Assembly (NCBI RefSeq): GCF_014646895.1
Contig: NZ_BMOD01000002.1
Span: forward strand, 1-64,000
Reading direction: 5' to 3'
DNA length: 64,000 nucleotides
From: Deinococcus roseus
Lineage (GTDB): Bacteria; Deinococcota; Deinococci; Deinococcales; Deinococcaceae
Position numbers and translations under genes: made by a program. Below the pieces are notes generated by a model. The model saw only the letters and a list, made by a program, of their open reading frames with translations. It was not told the DNA's origin and did not search any database. This document shows, one piece after another, positions 35,509 to 44,223 of the stretch. Every line of letters begins with the position of its first letter. Within the stretch, counting starts at the first letter, position 1.

Positions 35509-36305
35509 TTCAGCACCTCCAGCATTTGCTGCTGGATTTTTCCATTGCTGATCAGCAGGGGTTCACCATAACGGTAAGGCGCTCCAGAGAAGCCACTGAA
35601 TGCCCCTCCAGCTTCTTCCAGAATCAGCAGGCCTGCACTGACATCCCAGGGGTTGAGCTTGTACTCCCAGAAGCCGTCCAGACGGCCGCAGGCCACATAA
35701 GAGATGTCCAGGGCCGCTGCACCGGGGCGGCGCACAGGCAGGCCCAATTTCAGAAAGCGGGCAAATTTTTCCAGGTTGGTGGGATCACTGGCCACATCGT
35801 AAGGAAAACCTGTGGCCAGCAGAGCAGGAGCCATCAGATCTGCAGTCTGAGACACCTGAATCCTGCGGCCATTCAGGAAAGCCCCCTGTCCCCGGATCGC
35901 AGTGAACAGCTCATTGCGGTTGGGATCAAACACCACCCCCACACTGCGCACCCCCTGAATTTCCAGACCAATGGACACACAGCTGAAAGGAAAACCGTGG
36001 GCATAATTCACCGTGCCATCCAGCGGGTCCACCACCCACAGTTGATCGGCTTCCCGGTCCTGGCCCCCTTCTTCGCCCAGAATGGCGTGGTCTGGGAAGT
36101 GAAGCTGAATCACCTCGCGGATTTTTTCTTCGGATTTTCTGTCCACGATGGTGACCAGGTCTGAAAAATTGCTTTTGCTGGACACCCCAAAATCCTGGTC
36201 CCGGTAAAACAGGTGAATGGCTCCGGCAGCCTTTGCAGCTTCGATGGCCACATCCAGACAGCGGTTCAGGTTTGGGTTTGGTTCTGGGTTCAGGTGCATG
36301 CTCAT
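35505..36305 (-). CDS. Inositol monophosphatase family protein
   Basis: The 266-residue Mg-dependent sugar-phosphate phosphatase has ILGEEGG, the metal-binding WVVDPLDGTVNYAHGFPFSC and the C-terminal NPWDVSAGLLILEEAGG. Substrates in the family include inositol phosphates, fructose-1,6-bisphosphate and PAP. TAAGCT ends 6 nt before ATG 36305, a leaderless layout. The stop overlaps the start of the methyltransferase. Confidence 0.93.
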   Translation of the reverse strand: MSMHLNPEPNPNLNRCLDVAIEAAKAAGAIHLFYRDQDFGVSSKSNFSDLVTIVDRKSEEKIREVIQLHFPDHAILGEEGGQDREADQLWVVDPLDGTVNYAHGFPFSCVSIGLEIQGVRSVGVVFDPNRNELFTAIRGQGAFLNGRRIQVSQTADLMAPALLATGFPYDVASDPTNLEKFARFLKLGLPVRRPGAAALDISYVACGRLDGFWEYKLNPWDVSAGLLILEEAGGAFSGFSGAPYRYGEPLLISNGKIQQQMLEVLK

Positions 36306-36434
36306 GGGGTCAGCTTAACCCCTCACCACTGGCTGCAGGTCTGGTTCAGGGCCAGGTGTCTGGGCAAATGATGGCATGCTGCGCAAAGCTGCTCACCACA
36401 AAGTTGACATGCAAACACTACACTGAGAGCAAAG

Positions 36435-37103
36435 ATGTCATTTTTTCGCCCAGTCTTTTTGATTGTGATTGTTGGAGCGCTCACCTCCTGCATGCTCACG
36501 ACCCCCACCCAGGGGGTCAGGAATGTGCACTTCAGGGTCAGCGACGACCTGAAAGAGCTTGTTCCTGCACAGTTGCTCAGCGACCAGCGGGTGCCACGGG
36601 CCCAGTGGATGGGCATTCCTGAAGCCCTCAGGAAAGCCCCCAATGGCAGCCTGATTCTGGCCTGCAGTGACAAAACCGTGTTTTACAAACCCTGGGGGCC
36701 CTGCTCACACATCACCCGAAAATGGGACGACAACACCCTGGCAGAAGCCCGCGAGTTCTTCATGAAAAATGGCTTTCATCCGCTGCAAAGGCTCTATGAT
36801 TATCACGCTGTGGTGATCCTGAGTGATGGCACCACCCCAGAGCAACTGGAACAGATGGGATACCGCATCCGGCAGCTGCAGGACACCGAGTATGACTTCA
36901 CAGGCATGCCAGACACCTATTACTGTTCCACCTATCAGAATGAGCTGGCCCGCTATGCTGGCATGCCCGACCCCATCCCATTCAATGCAGGCTGGAATGC
37001 TTACGTTCCAGCAGATGTGCTCTCCAATTCCAGAATCAAGGTGCTGTATGTCGGGGTGCAGGATCCCCATGAGGGAGAGAACAACAAACCTGCCCATCCC
37101 TGA
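36435..37103 (+). CDS. Putative lipoprotein of unknown function
   Basis: The 222-residue protein has a short signal peptide ending in the lipobox LTSC (Cys 19), so it is likely lipid-anchored. The mature part contains LILACSDKTVFYKPWGPCSH and YDFTGMPDTYYCSTYQNELA, with cysteines that could form disulfides. No family recognised. TACACT lies 10 nt before the ATG and no strong ribosome binding site is seen. Confidence 0.75.
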   Translation: MSFFRPVFLIVIVGALTSCMLTTPTQGVRNVHFRVSDDLKELVPAQLLSDQRVPRAQWMGIPEALRKAPNGSLILACSDKTVFYKPWGPCSHITRKWDDNTLAEAREFFMKNGFHPLQRLYDYHAVVILSDGTTPEQLEQMGYRIRQLQDTEYDFTGMPDTYYCSTYQNELARYAGMPDPIPFNAGWNAYVPADVLSNSRIKVLYVGVQDPHEGENNKPAHP

Positions 37104-37174
37104 AGCCTGCTGATCTGCTGGGCTGCCTAAAAGAGTGACATGCTGTGCAGCAGCAGATACGGTACATTATCAGG

Positions 37175-38479
37175 GTGATTGACCGTTACTTGACCAAAGA
37201 AATGAAGACCCTGTGGTCGGAAGCCAACAAATACCGCGCCTGGCTGAAAGTGGAGCTCGAAGCCGTGCGGGCCTGGGTGGAACTCGGAGAGGTTCCTGCT
37301 GAAGCCTACCAGGACCTGCTGCAAAAATCCCAGAACGACCCTCTGGATGAAGCTTTTGCAGAACGTGTGGCAGACATCGAAAACGTGACCCGTCACGACA
37401 TCGTGGCCTTCACCACCGCCCTCACCGAGCGTTACGGCGAAAATGCCCGTTTCATTCACCTGGGCCTGACCTCCACCGACGTGGTGGACACCGCCCAGAA
37501 CATCATTCTGGATGAAGCCCTGGAGATCATCGTCAAAGACGTGCAGGCCCTACGCGAGGTTTGCCGCGATCAGGCCGTGGTGTACAAACACACACCCTGC
37601 ATTGGGCGCACCCACGGCATCCACGCCGAGCCCATGACCTTCGGTCTGAAGTTCCTCAACTGGATGAGCGCTCTGGACCGCGACCTGGAGCGTCTGGAAG
37701 CTTCCCGCAAGCAGGTGCGCGTGGTGATGCTGTCGGGTTCTGTGGGCACCTTTGCCCACGTCAGTCCCAGAGTGGAAGAATTCGTGGCTTCCTCCTGGGG
37801 CTGGGACATCGCCAAAGTCACCAACCAGACCCTCAGCCGGGACCGCATTGCCGAAGTGATGTCTGCCCTGGCCATCTTCGGGGCCACCCTGGAAAAAATT
37901 GCTGTGGAAATCCGCCACCTGCAGCGCTCCGAAGTGCGGGAAGCCATGGAACCCTTCGCCAAGGGCCAGAAAGGCTCTTCCAGCATGCCCCACAAGAAAA
38001 ACCCCATTGGCTGTGAGAACATCACTGGCATGGCCCGCCTGATGCGTGGCAACCTGCAGGTGGCCCTGGAGAACATCACCCTGTGGCACGAGCGGGACAT
38101 CTCCCACTCCAGCGCAGAACGGGTGATCCTGCCAGACACCACCGCTGCGGCCACCTTTGCCACCCGCCGCCTGACCCGCATTCTGAAGGATCTGGTGGTC
38201 TTCCCAGAGCGCATGATCCACAACATGAACGCCCTGGGTGGCCTGATCTTCTCCCAGCGCGTGCTGCACAAGCTCATCGACACGGGTCTGCTGCGTGAAA
38301 CCGCCTACGCCATTGTGCAGCGCAACAGCCTGGAATCCTGGGAAAGTGGCGTCCCGCTGCGCGAACTGCTGGAAAAAGACAGCGAGATGCCCCTCTCCAG
38401 CGAACAACTGGACGCCGCCTTCAACCTGGACTGGTACCTGCGCGAAGTGGATGCCATCTACGCCCGGTTCGGCCTGTAA
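37175..38479 (+). CDS. purB: Adenylosuccinate lyase
   Basis: The 434-residue enzyme acts twice in purine synthesis, on SAICAR and adenylosuccinate. It has DRYLTKEMKTLWSEANKYRA, HLGLTSTDVVDTA, IGRTHGIHAEPMTFG and the fumarase-superfamily signature GSSSMPHKKNP. GTG 37175 is chosen because TACATT lies exactly 6 nt before it and homologues start here. A longer frame begins 10 codons upstream without support. Confidence 0.96.
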   Translation: MIDRYLTKEMKTLWSEANKYRAWLKVELEAVRAWVELGEVPAEAYQDLLQKSQNDPLDEAFAERVADIENVTRHDIVAFTTALTERYGENARFIHLGLTSTDVVDTAQNIILDEALEIIVKDVQALREVCRDQAVVYKHTPCIGRTHGIHAEPMTFGLKFLNWMSALDRDLERLEASRKQVRVVMLSGSVGTFAHVSPRVEEFVASSWGWDIAKVTNQTLSRDRIAEVMSALAIFGATLEKIAVEIRHLQRSEVREAMEPFAKGQKGSSSMPHKKNPIGCENITGMARLMRGNLQVALENITLWHERDISHSSAERVILPDTTAAATFATRRLTRILKDLVVFPERMIHNMNALGGLIFSQRVLHKLIDTGLLRETAYAIVQRNSLESWESGVPLRELLEKDSEMPLSSEQLDAAFNLDWYLREVDAIYARFGL

Positions 38480-38495
38480 GCCCTGAACGCACCAG

Positions 38496-38525
38496 GACCT
38501 CTTCCAGACCGGAAGGGGTCTTTTT
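38496..38525 (+). terminator. Terminator of purB
   Basis: A 10-bp stem GACCTCTTCC/GGAAGGGGTC with one G-T pair runs into TTTTT. Confidence 0.9.
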
Positions 38526-38603
38526 GTTGGCTGACTTTCAACATCCCGTCTGGGAACCATCTGCATCCACCCCCCGTATTTCCTTTCAGAGGTGAACGAG
38601 ACC

Positions 38604-39020
38604 ATGTTAGACCAGAAGAAATTTTTCCGTACCAGACAGGACCGCATCCTTGCGGGGGTCATGGGTGGATTGGGCAATTATTTCAATGTGAATCCAGCCA
38701 TCCTGCGCATCGCTGTGGCCCTGCTCGCCATTTACTATCCGGTGGGTGGCGTGCTGCTGCTGGCTTACATTGCTGCCTGGATCCTGCTGCCAGAAGCCCC
38801 GCTGGGCAACGAGAAAACCTTTCCGCCCCTGTTCGGCAACCTGCAACGCTCCAGAACCGAACGCATGATCGCTGGTGTGTGTGGGGGCCTCAGCCGCTAT
38901 TACAAGCTGGATGTCAACATCCTGCGCATCTTCTTCGTGATCCTGACCCTGCTCAGTGGGGGCATCCTGACCGTGGCCTATCTGGTTTTGTGGATGCTCT
39001 TGCCCCAGGAAAACCTGTAA
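38604..39020 (+). CDS. Tandem PspC-domain membrane protein
   Basis: The 138-residue protein consists of two PspC modules back to back. Each has the F-R-x-R-x-x-x-x-x-GV-GGL-x-Y motif (RQDRILAGVMGGLGNYFNVN; RTERMIAGVCGGLSRYYKLD) followed by a hydrophobic hairpin and ending in WILLPE or WMLLPQ. PspC proteins respond to envelope stress. ATG 38604 follows AGAGGTGA. No other psp gene is nearby. Confidence 0.88.
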   Translation: MLDQKKFFRTRQDRILAGVMGGLGNYFNVNPAILRIAVALLAIYYPVGGVLLLAYIAAWILLPEAPLGNEKTFPPLFGNLQRSRTERMIAGVCGGLSRYYKLDVNILRIFFVILTLLSGGILTVAYLVLWMLLPQENL

Positions 39021-39022
39021 GA

Positions 39023-39170
39023 GTTTACAGTTCACAGTAAAAACATTGATTGAGCTGATCATTTTTCAGTTCAAAATGGAACCCTAAAAGCCCTGAAGTT
39101 CAGGGCTTTTTTTTGTTTTTGCGAAAGCCAGCCCATGTTCACTGTGAACTTTCTACTGTGAACTGTAAAC
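39023..39170. repeat. 148-bp element bounded by 17-bp perfect inverted repeats
   Basis: GTTTACAGTTCACAGTA (39023-39039) is the exact reverse complement of 39154-39170. A further GTTCACTGTGAAC palindrome (39137-39149) lies just inside the right end. The interior carries the terminator at 39086-39114 and no ORF. Confidence 0.85.
39086..39114 (+). terminator. Terminator of the PspC gene
   Basis: An 11-bp stem AAAAGCCCTGA/TCAGGGCTTTT is followed by a T-tract; A residues on the other side make it bidirectional. Confidence 0.9.
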
Positions 39171-39229
39171 TTCTCCGCTGTGAGCAAAGCCAGACTTCCG
39201 TCAGAGCAAAGCCGCTATCATGAAACAGC

Positions 39230-40075
39230 ATGCAAGTCATCCACACCATACAGGCCCTGAGAGGGCACCTGAAGGGGAAAACCAGCATTGGGTTTGTGCC
39301 CACCATGGGTTTCTTGCATCAGGGACATGCCAGCCTGATCCGGCAGGCCAGACAGGACCATGAAACAGTGGTCCTCAGCATTTTCGTCAATCCCACCCAG
39401 TTCGGTCCCACCGAGGATTTCAGCAGCTATCCCAGAAACCTGGAAGCAGACCTTGCGGTGGCCTCTGAAGCTGGCGCAGATGTGATTTTTGCCCCTGAAG
39501 TGAAAGAGATGTACCCCCAGGGGTTTGCCACCAGCGTGGAACCTGCAGGGGCTGCTTTGCCTCTGGAAGGGGAAAAACGTCCGGGTCATTTTTCCGGGGT
39601 GACCACGGTGGTGCTGAAGCTCCTGAACATTGTGGGGGCCCAGTCTGCTTACTTCGGAGAGAAGGATTTTCAGCAGGTGGCGGTGGTGCGCCAGATGGTG
39701 CGGGACCTCAACCATCCCACCCGCATTGTGGCCTGTCCCACCCTGAGGGAAGCTTCCGGTCTGGCCATGAGCAGCCGCAACAGTTACTTCACCCCGGGGC
39801 AGAAAGCCCAGGCAGATGTGATTTATCGGGCCTTGATGGCTTCCAGAGCGGCCCACCAGCAGGGAGAACGCACTGCTGGTGGCATTCTTGAAGCTGGGAG
39901 GGTGGTTTTACAAAGCCAAGAAGCGCTAAAATTGGAATACTTCACACTGGTCGATGCAGCGACCCTGCAGCAGATCGAGCAACAGGTCGAAGTGCTTGGC
40001 GACTCTGAATACAGGCTTCTCGTGGCAGCACGGCTCTTCAAGGTGCGCCTGATCGACAATATGGGACTGGTATGA
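39230..40075 (+). CDS. panC: Pantothenate synthetase
   Basis: The 281-residue enzyme condenses pantoate and beta-alanine with ATP. Motifs are GFVPTMGFLHQGHASLIRQA, SIFVNPTQFGPTEDFSSYPR, HFSGVTTVVLKLLNI, YFGEKDFQQVAVVRQMV and SGLAMSSRNSYF (KMSKS-like loop). TATCAT lies 8 nt before ATG 39230. The stop overlaps the pilT-like start by 4 bp (ATGA). Confidence 0.96.
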   Translation: MQVIHTIQALRGHLKGKTSIGFVPTMGFLHQGHASLIRQARQDHETVVLSIFVNPTQFGPTEDFSSYPRNLEADLAVASEAGADVIFAPEVKEMYPQGFATSVEPAGAALPLEGEKRPGHFSGVTTVVLKLLNIVGAQSAYFGEKDFQQVAVVRQMVRDLNHPTRIVACPTLREASGLAMSSRNSYFTPGQKAQADVIYRALMASRAAHQQGERTAGGILEAGRVVLQSQEALKLEYFTLVDAATLQQIEQQVEVLGDSEYRLLVAARLFKVRLIDNMGLV

Positions 40076-41142
40076 TTGGTGAACTTGCTATCCAAATGAT
40101 CTCACGGCGAGCCTCCGACATTCACTTGCACGTCGGGTCTCCTCCCATCGCCCGCATTGACGGTCACCTCTCCCGCTTTGGTGACAAGATCCTCACCCCC
40201 GATGACATGCGTTCCATCATCAAGGAACTGATGACCGACCGGCAGATTGCCGAATTTGAGCACCGTTTCGAGATGGATTTCGGGTATTCCTTTCCCAGCG
40301 TGGGAAGGTTCCGCTGCAACGTGTTCAAGCAGCGGGGAAGCATCGGCATTGTGATGCGGGTGATCCACAACAACATTCCCAGCTTTGAATCGCTGGGCCT
40401 CCCCACCACTTTGCTGGAAGATTACGTGAACCAGGACCGGGGACTGATTCTGGTGACCGGTCCCACAGGGTCCGGGAAGTCCACCACCCTGGCCAGCATG
40501 GTGGATTACATCAACCGCCATTTTGCCTACAACATCATCACCATCGAGGACCCCATCGAGTTTCTGCACAAGAACCACCAGAGCATTGTGGTGCAGCGCG
40601 AAATTGGTCAGGACACTGCAGACTTCAAGAGTTCCCTGAAGTACGCCCTGCGTCAGGATCCGGACGTGATCCTGATTGGCGAGATGCGTGACAAGGAAAC
40701 CGTGGAAGCAGCGCTTTCTGCTGCCCAGACCGGACACCTGGTGCTGAGCACCCTGCACACCCAGGACGCCATGCGAACCGTCAACCGCATCATTGACTTT
40801 TTTGCCCCCCACGAGCGGGAACAGATTCGCATTCAGCTGTCAGATTCCTTGATCGGCATCATCAGCCAGCGCCTGTTGCGCAAGGCCACCGGAGAAGGTC
40901 GGGTGCTGGCCTATGAGGCCCTGATCAACACCCCCCTGATCCGTGAATACATCCGGGATGAGGAGAAGACCGCCCTGATCAAAGATGCCCTGGCAGAGGA
41001 CAACCTGCGCGGCATGCACACCTTTGACCAGCACCTCGTGCACCTTTACGAAGACCAGCTCATCACGCTGGATGAAGCCATTTCCAGCGCCACCAGCGCA
41101 CATGAGTTGCGTCTCATGCTCACCTCCAGCAACAGCTGGTAA
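40072..41142 (+). CDS. pilT: PilT/PilU-type twitching motility ATPase
   Basis: The 356-residue GSPII_E family retraction ATPase has ASDIHLHVGSPPIARIDGHL, Walker A GPTGSGKSTTLASM, Asp box TIEDPIEFLH, the LRQDPDVILIGEMRD Walker B segment, the His box HLVLSTLHTQDA and a PilT-like SLIGIISQRLL near the AIRNLIRE position. It powers type IV pilus retraction and DNA uptake. It is translationally coupled to panC, an unexpected partner. Confidence 0.92.
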   Translation: MIGELAIQMISRRASDIHLHVGSPPIARIDGHLSRFGDKILTPDDMRSIIKELMTDRQIAEFEHRFEMDFGYSFPSVGRFRCNVFKQRGSIGIVMRVIHNNIPSFESLGLPTTLLEDYVNQDRGLILVTGPTGSGKSTTLASMVDYINRHFAYNIITIEDPIEFLHKNHQSIVVQREIGQDTADFKSSLKYALRQDPDVILIGEMRDKETVEAALSAAQTGHLVLSTLHTQDAMRTVNRIIDFFAPHEREQIRIQLSDSLIGIISQRLLRKATGEGRVLAYEALINTPLIREYIRDEEKTALIKDALAEDNLRGMHTFDQHLVHLYEDQLITLDEAISSATSAHELRLMLTSSNSW

Positions 41143-41160
41143 AATGAACATTCTCAGGCA

Positions 41161-41185
41161 AACGCGAGTGGATCTCACTCGCGTT
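41161..41185 (+). terminator. Hairpin between pilT and greA
   Basis: A perfect 10-bp stem AACGCGAGTG/CACTCGCGTT with a 5-base loop and no T-tract. It may be a weak terminator or an mRNA-processing or leader structure of greA. Confidence 0.45.
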
Positions 41186-41218
41186 GTCTACTGAAAAACC
41201 TGAAGAAGAAGGAAGACC

Positions 41219-41752
41219 ATGACCAAAACACACGAAATCACCGTCAAGGGCTACGAGAAGCTCATCAATGACCTGGATCACCTGAAGAAAGTGCGCCGCC
41301 CTGAAATCAGCGATTACATGGGCAAAGCCATTGCAGATGGTGACCTCCGGGAAAGTGCAGCTTATGATGAGGCCCGCATGCTGCAGTCCGAGAACGAGGC
41401 CAAAATTGCTGAACTGGAAGAACTGGTCAGCAAGGCTGTGGTGGTGGTGGAAGACCTTTCAGAACTGAAAAATTCCAGCCTGAACCTCTCCAAGGTCAAG
41501 TACAAGGTGGAGGCAAGCCGCAGAAGTGGCGTGGCACTGGGGGCCAGAGTCGAAATCGAAGACGAAAAAGGCAAAACCCAGACCCTGGAAATTGTCGGTG
41601 CTTACGAAGCTGATGTCTTCAAGAAGAAAATCAGCGACCAGAGTCCTCTGGGCCAGGAACTGCTGGGCAAGAATGTGGGCGATGTGGTGGTGGTGCGTCC
41701 CAACGAGAAGTTGACCATCAAGTACACCATCAAAGCCGTTCAGTTTGATTGA
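41219..41752 (+). CDS. greA: Transcription elongation factor GreA (GreA/Gfh family)
   Basis: The 177-residue protein has an N-terminal coiled coil whose tip GDLRESAAYDEAR keeps the acidic pair (Asp and Glu) needed for RNA cleavage in GreA. The C-terminal FKBP-like domain contains SPLGQELLGKNVGDVV. It reactivates backtracked RNA polymerase. The tip differs from canonical GDLxENAEY (N to S, E to A), so a Gfh-like role is possible. GAAGGAAG precedes the ATG. Confidence 0.9.
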   Translation: MTKTHEITVKGYEKLINDLDHLKKVRRPEISDYMGKAIADGDLRESAAYDEARMLQSENEAKIAELEELVSKAVVVVEDLSELKNSSLNLSKVKYKVEASRRSGVALGARVEIEDEKGKTQTLEIVGAYEADVFKKKISDQSPLGQELLGKNVGDVVVVRPNEKLTIKYTIKAVQFD

Positions 41753-41777
41753 TTGCTTTACAGGTTTCCAACCCATA

Positions 41778-41806
41778 AAGCCCTTCTGATCAGAAGGGCT
41801 TTTTTG
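41778..41806 (+). terminator. Terminator of greA
   Basis: AAGCCCTTCT-GATC-AGAAGGGCTT perfect stem followed by T5. Confidence 0.93.
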
Positions 41807-41841
41807 CTGCCGTCCTGCTCTGGTCTGTCTAGCATTCTCAG

Positions 41842-41870
41842 TTGATTTTTTTCTTATTGTGTAAGATAAT
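41842..41870 (+). promoter_or_regulatory. Predicted promoter of the IS630-type HTH gene
   Basis: TTGATT and GATAAT separated by 17 bp in an AT-rich stretch after the greA terminator. Confidence 0.5.
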
Positions 41871-41990
41871 TTTTAATCATCGTGACAACTTCTTTGCCCA
41901 TGGCCTCCATCATGGGTGGTCGTTCTTTTGCATCTTGCTGTACTTGCCGTATCTGTGCTGTTCCAAACTCTTGCCTTCTCTGGAGGTCAT

Positions 41991-42479
41991 ATGCCACAGC
42001 GTCCCCTGAAAATCCAGCCTCACCTGCCCCTGCGCGACATCCAGCACCGCTACAAAAACTGCCCTTCCATCAAGGAAAAGATGCGCTGGCAGGTGATCTG
42101 GCTGATGAGCAAACACCCCGACTTCACCGTGCAGCACATTGCAGAAATCACCGGGTTCACCGAAGTGTGGGTGCGCAAAATTGTGCACCGCTGGAACGAG
42201 GAAGGCCCCAACGGCCTGATGGATGGACACCGCCACAACCCCGGAGGCAAACGCAAAGCCCTCTCTGAAAACCAGGCAGAGCACCTGCAACAGGCCCTGC
42301 TTGCTGCTCCTCCCGGAGGAGGCCGCTGGACTGCCAACACCATCTCAGAGTGGATTGAACGGCATCTGGAAGTCAAAATGCATCCGGTGACTGCCTGGAG
42401 TTACGTCAAGAGGCTGGATTTCATTTACCAGCAGATTTACGGCGAACCCATGCCCATCTACCGCCCTGAAAAAGCCTGA
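41991..42479 (+). CDS. Winged-helix protein resembling the IS630-transposase N-terminal domain
   Basis: The 162-residue basic protein has two HTH units: HPDFTVQHIAEITGFTEVWV RKIVHRWNEEG (split by a space) and GRWTANTISEWIERHLEVKM HPVTAWSYVKRLDF (split by a space), with the NPGGKRKALSENQ linker of IS630/Tc1-type transposases. The DDE catalytic domain is missing; the protein ends cleanly at PIYRPEKA. GGAGGT lies 4 nt before ATG 41991 and a promoter is present, so it looks expressed rather than decayed. It could be a domesticated DNA-binding protein. Confidence 0.78.
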   Translation: MPQRPLKIQPHLPLRDIQHRYKNCPSIKEKMRWQVIWLMSKHPDFTVQHIAEITGFTEVWVRKIVHRWNEEGPNGLMDGHRHNPGGKRKALSENQAEHLQQALLAAPPGGGRWTANTISEWIERHLEVKMHPVTAWSYVKRLDFIYQQIYGEPMPIYRPEKA

Positions 42480-42538
42480 ACTTTTTGAACAGACTTTTTT
42501 GAACAGATGAAGTCTCCCCTGCCAGCCCAGCACCAAAT

Positions 42539-43276
42539 TCAGTGCCAGATGCGGGAGACTTCGTCAAAATTCATGAAAGCGTCCAGCACCAGAGGCAACC
42601 TCAAGCGCCAGTGCTTCTCTGAGTGGGTGCCACCCGCCACTTCCTGGTAAGCCACCTGATGGCCTGTCCGGATCAGGTCTTCCCTGAGGGAACGCACTTT
42701 TTTCAGGTTTTCCTGGTTTAAAGCGTGGGCTCCGGCTTCATGGGTGCCAGTGTCCAGGTAAATGCGATTGTTGCCCTGGGAGGCCTGCACAAAAGCATTC
42801 ACATCTGCGCCCCACACCCACAGAGAAGGGCTGATGCAGGCAGTCAGGGCCACCGAATACCTGAGGCCCAGATAAAGGGCGCACACCCCGGCCAGGCCCG
42901 CTCCCATCACAGCGATGTTCTGGCCGTGCATCTTCAGGCCGTATTCCCGGCCCACTTTGGGCAGGATGTCGCTGAAAATGGCTTCTCCCAGGGCCGGAGC
43001 CCCTTTCTTGAGGTTGTACTCGTGCAAACGGGCGTGGGCTTCTCCGGCGTTGTTGATGGCCACAATGGCAAATGCCTCGCCTTTGAGGGCACGGCCTTGC
43101 AACACCTGATGGGCATTCCAGGACTCAATGAACGCAGTGGACTGGTCAAAAGCGTTCTGACCGTCCAGCATCACCAGCACCCGGGCTTCTCTGGGATTCA
43201 GGTGGTCAGGAATGTACACCCGCACGGTTCGCGGGTCACTCCAGGCTCTGGTTCCCATTTGCAGCACTTCCAGCAC
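42539..43276 (-). CDS. Esterase-D-like alpha/beta hydrolase, catalytic serine apparently lost
   Basis: The 245-residue protein has the putative-esterase fold: TVRVYIPDHLNPREARVLVM LDGQNAF (split by a space), the GxSxG position occupied by GAGLAG in AVMGAGLAGVCALYLGLRY, and a C-terminal His in VAGGTHSEKHWRLRLPLVLD. Replacement of the nucleophile suggests a non-catalytic role. GTG 43276 has AAGGAG 8 nt upstream; the in-frame TTG 43282 is too close to it. Confidence 0.8.
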   Translation of the reverse strand: MLEVLQMGTRAWSDPRTVRVYIPDHLNPREARVLVMLDGQNAFDQSTAFIESWNAHQVLQGRALKGEAFAIVAINNAGEAHARLHEYNLKKGAPALGEAIFSDILPKVGREYGLKMHGQNIAVMGAGLAGVCALYLGLRYSVALTACISPSLWVWGADVNAFVQASQGNNRIYLDTGTHEAGAHALNQENLKKVRSLREDLIRTGHQVAYQEVAGGTHSEKHWRLRLPLVLDAFMNFDEVSRIWH

Positions 43277-43306
43277 GCTCAACGCTCCTTTAATGAAGGA
43301 ATCATA

Positions 43307-44035
43307 TCAGCTTGTTTCAAGCATCTGGCGACGGCGCACCAGAAAATCTCCAAAACCAGGGAAAATCCGTTCCAGGGCAATCAGGATCTTGTAGTAAGCA
43401 GGGATGATCACTTCGGCTTTTGGCCGCTTCAGCAACCTCAAGATCAATTCTGCCACTTTTCCGGGTGGAATTTTCGGAACCTTGCGCTTGCTGGTCATGT
43501 CGGTCTCCACAAAACCCGGTGAAACCAGGGAAACATGCACCCCGCTGCCCAGCAGTTCCCTTCTGAGGGCCAGACTGAATCCCCTCAGACCAAACTTGGA
43601 GGCCGAATACAGGGTGCTGACCGGCACATGCCCTGCCACCGACCCAATGTTGATGATGTGGCCCTGTTTGCGTTCCAGCATGTCTGGAAGCACCAGCTGG
43701 CTGAGCCGAACCGCTGCCATCAAATTCAGCTGCAGGACATCCATGGCCCTTCCGTCCTGATGCCAGCCCGGTCCCCGGCTGACCCCTGCATTGTTGATCA
43801 GCACATCAATGGGACCAAAAGTGCTTTTGGCTTCATGAAACAGGTTGTCCAGCTCGGTGTCCACCCGCAAATCGGCCTTGACGGCCAGAAGGAATTCCGG
43901 GCCATACATGGACTGTAGATTGGCAAAACGGTCGTAGCGTCTGGCCGCCACAGTCACCTGATGGCCTGCTTCCAGCAGTGCTTCTGCAGTGATGAGACCA
44001 ATGCCACTTGAGGCTCCTGTGATCAGAATGTGCAT
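43307..44035 (-). CDS. Short-chain dehydrogenase/reductase
   Basis: The 242-residue protein has a classical SDR layout: TGASSGIGLITAEALLEAG, VKADLRVDTELDNL, VLINNAGVSRG and the catalytic Ser-Tyr-Lys in IGSVAGHVPVSTLYSASKFGLRG (listed with gap: IGSVAG, then YSASK). A C-terminal basic helix (KRPKAEVIIPAYYKILIALE) could touch membrane. The substrate is unknown. ATG 44035 follows TTGAGGAC. Confidence 0.9.
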   Translation of the reverse strand: MHILITGASSGIGLITAEALLEAGHQVTVAARRYDRFANLQSMYGPEFLLAVKADLRVDTELDNLFHEAKSTFGPIDVLINNAGVSRGPGWHQDGRAMDVLQLNLMAAVRLSQLVLPDMLERKQGHIINIGSVAGHVPVSTLYSASKFGLRGFSLALRRELLGSGVHVSLVSPGFVETDMTSKRKVPKIPPGKVAELILRLLKRPKAEVIIPAYYKILIALERIFPGFGDFLVRRRQMLETS

Positions 44036-44223
44036 TGATGTCCTCAAACCTCCACGTCGATTTCACGGCATTGCTGAAACTCTTGGCTGGAACTCCTGGC
44101 TGAAACTCTTGCAAGTGAACAGGTTCAGCGGGTGTTTCTGGGTGCTTTTGAACCCATTTTACTGTGCAACTTTACTTTACATGATGCAGATTGCAGTAGA
44201 CTGGGGTCTGAACCGATCTGACT

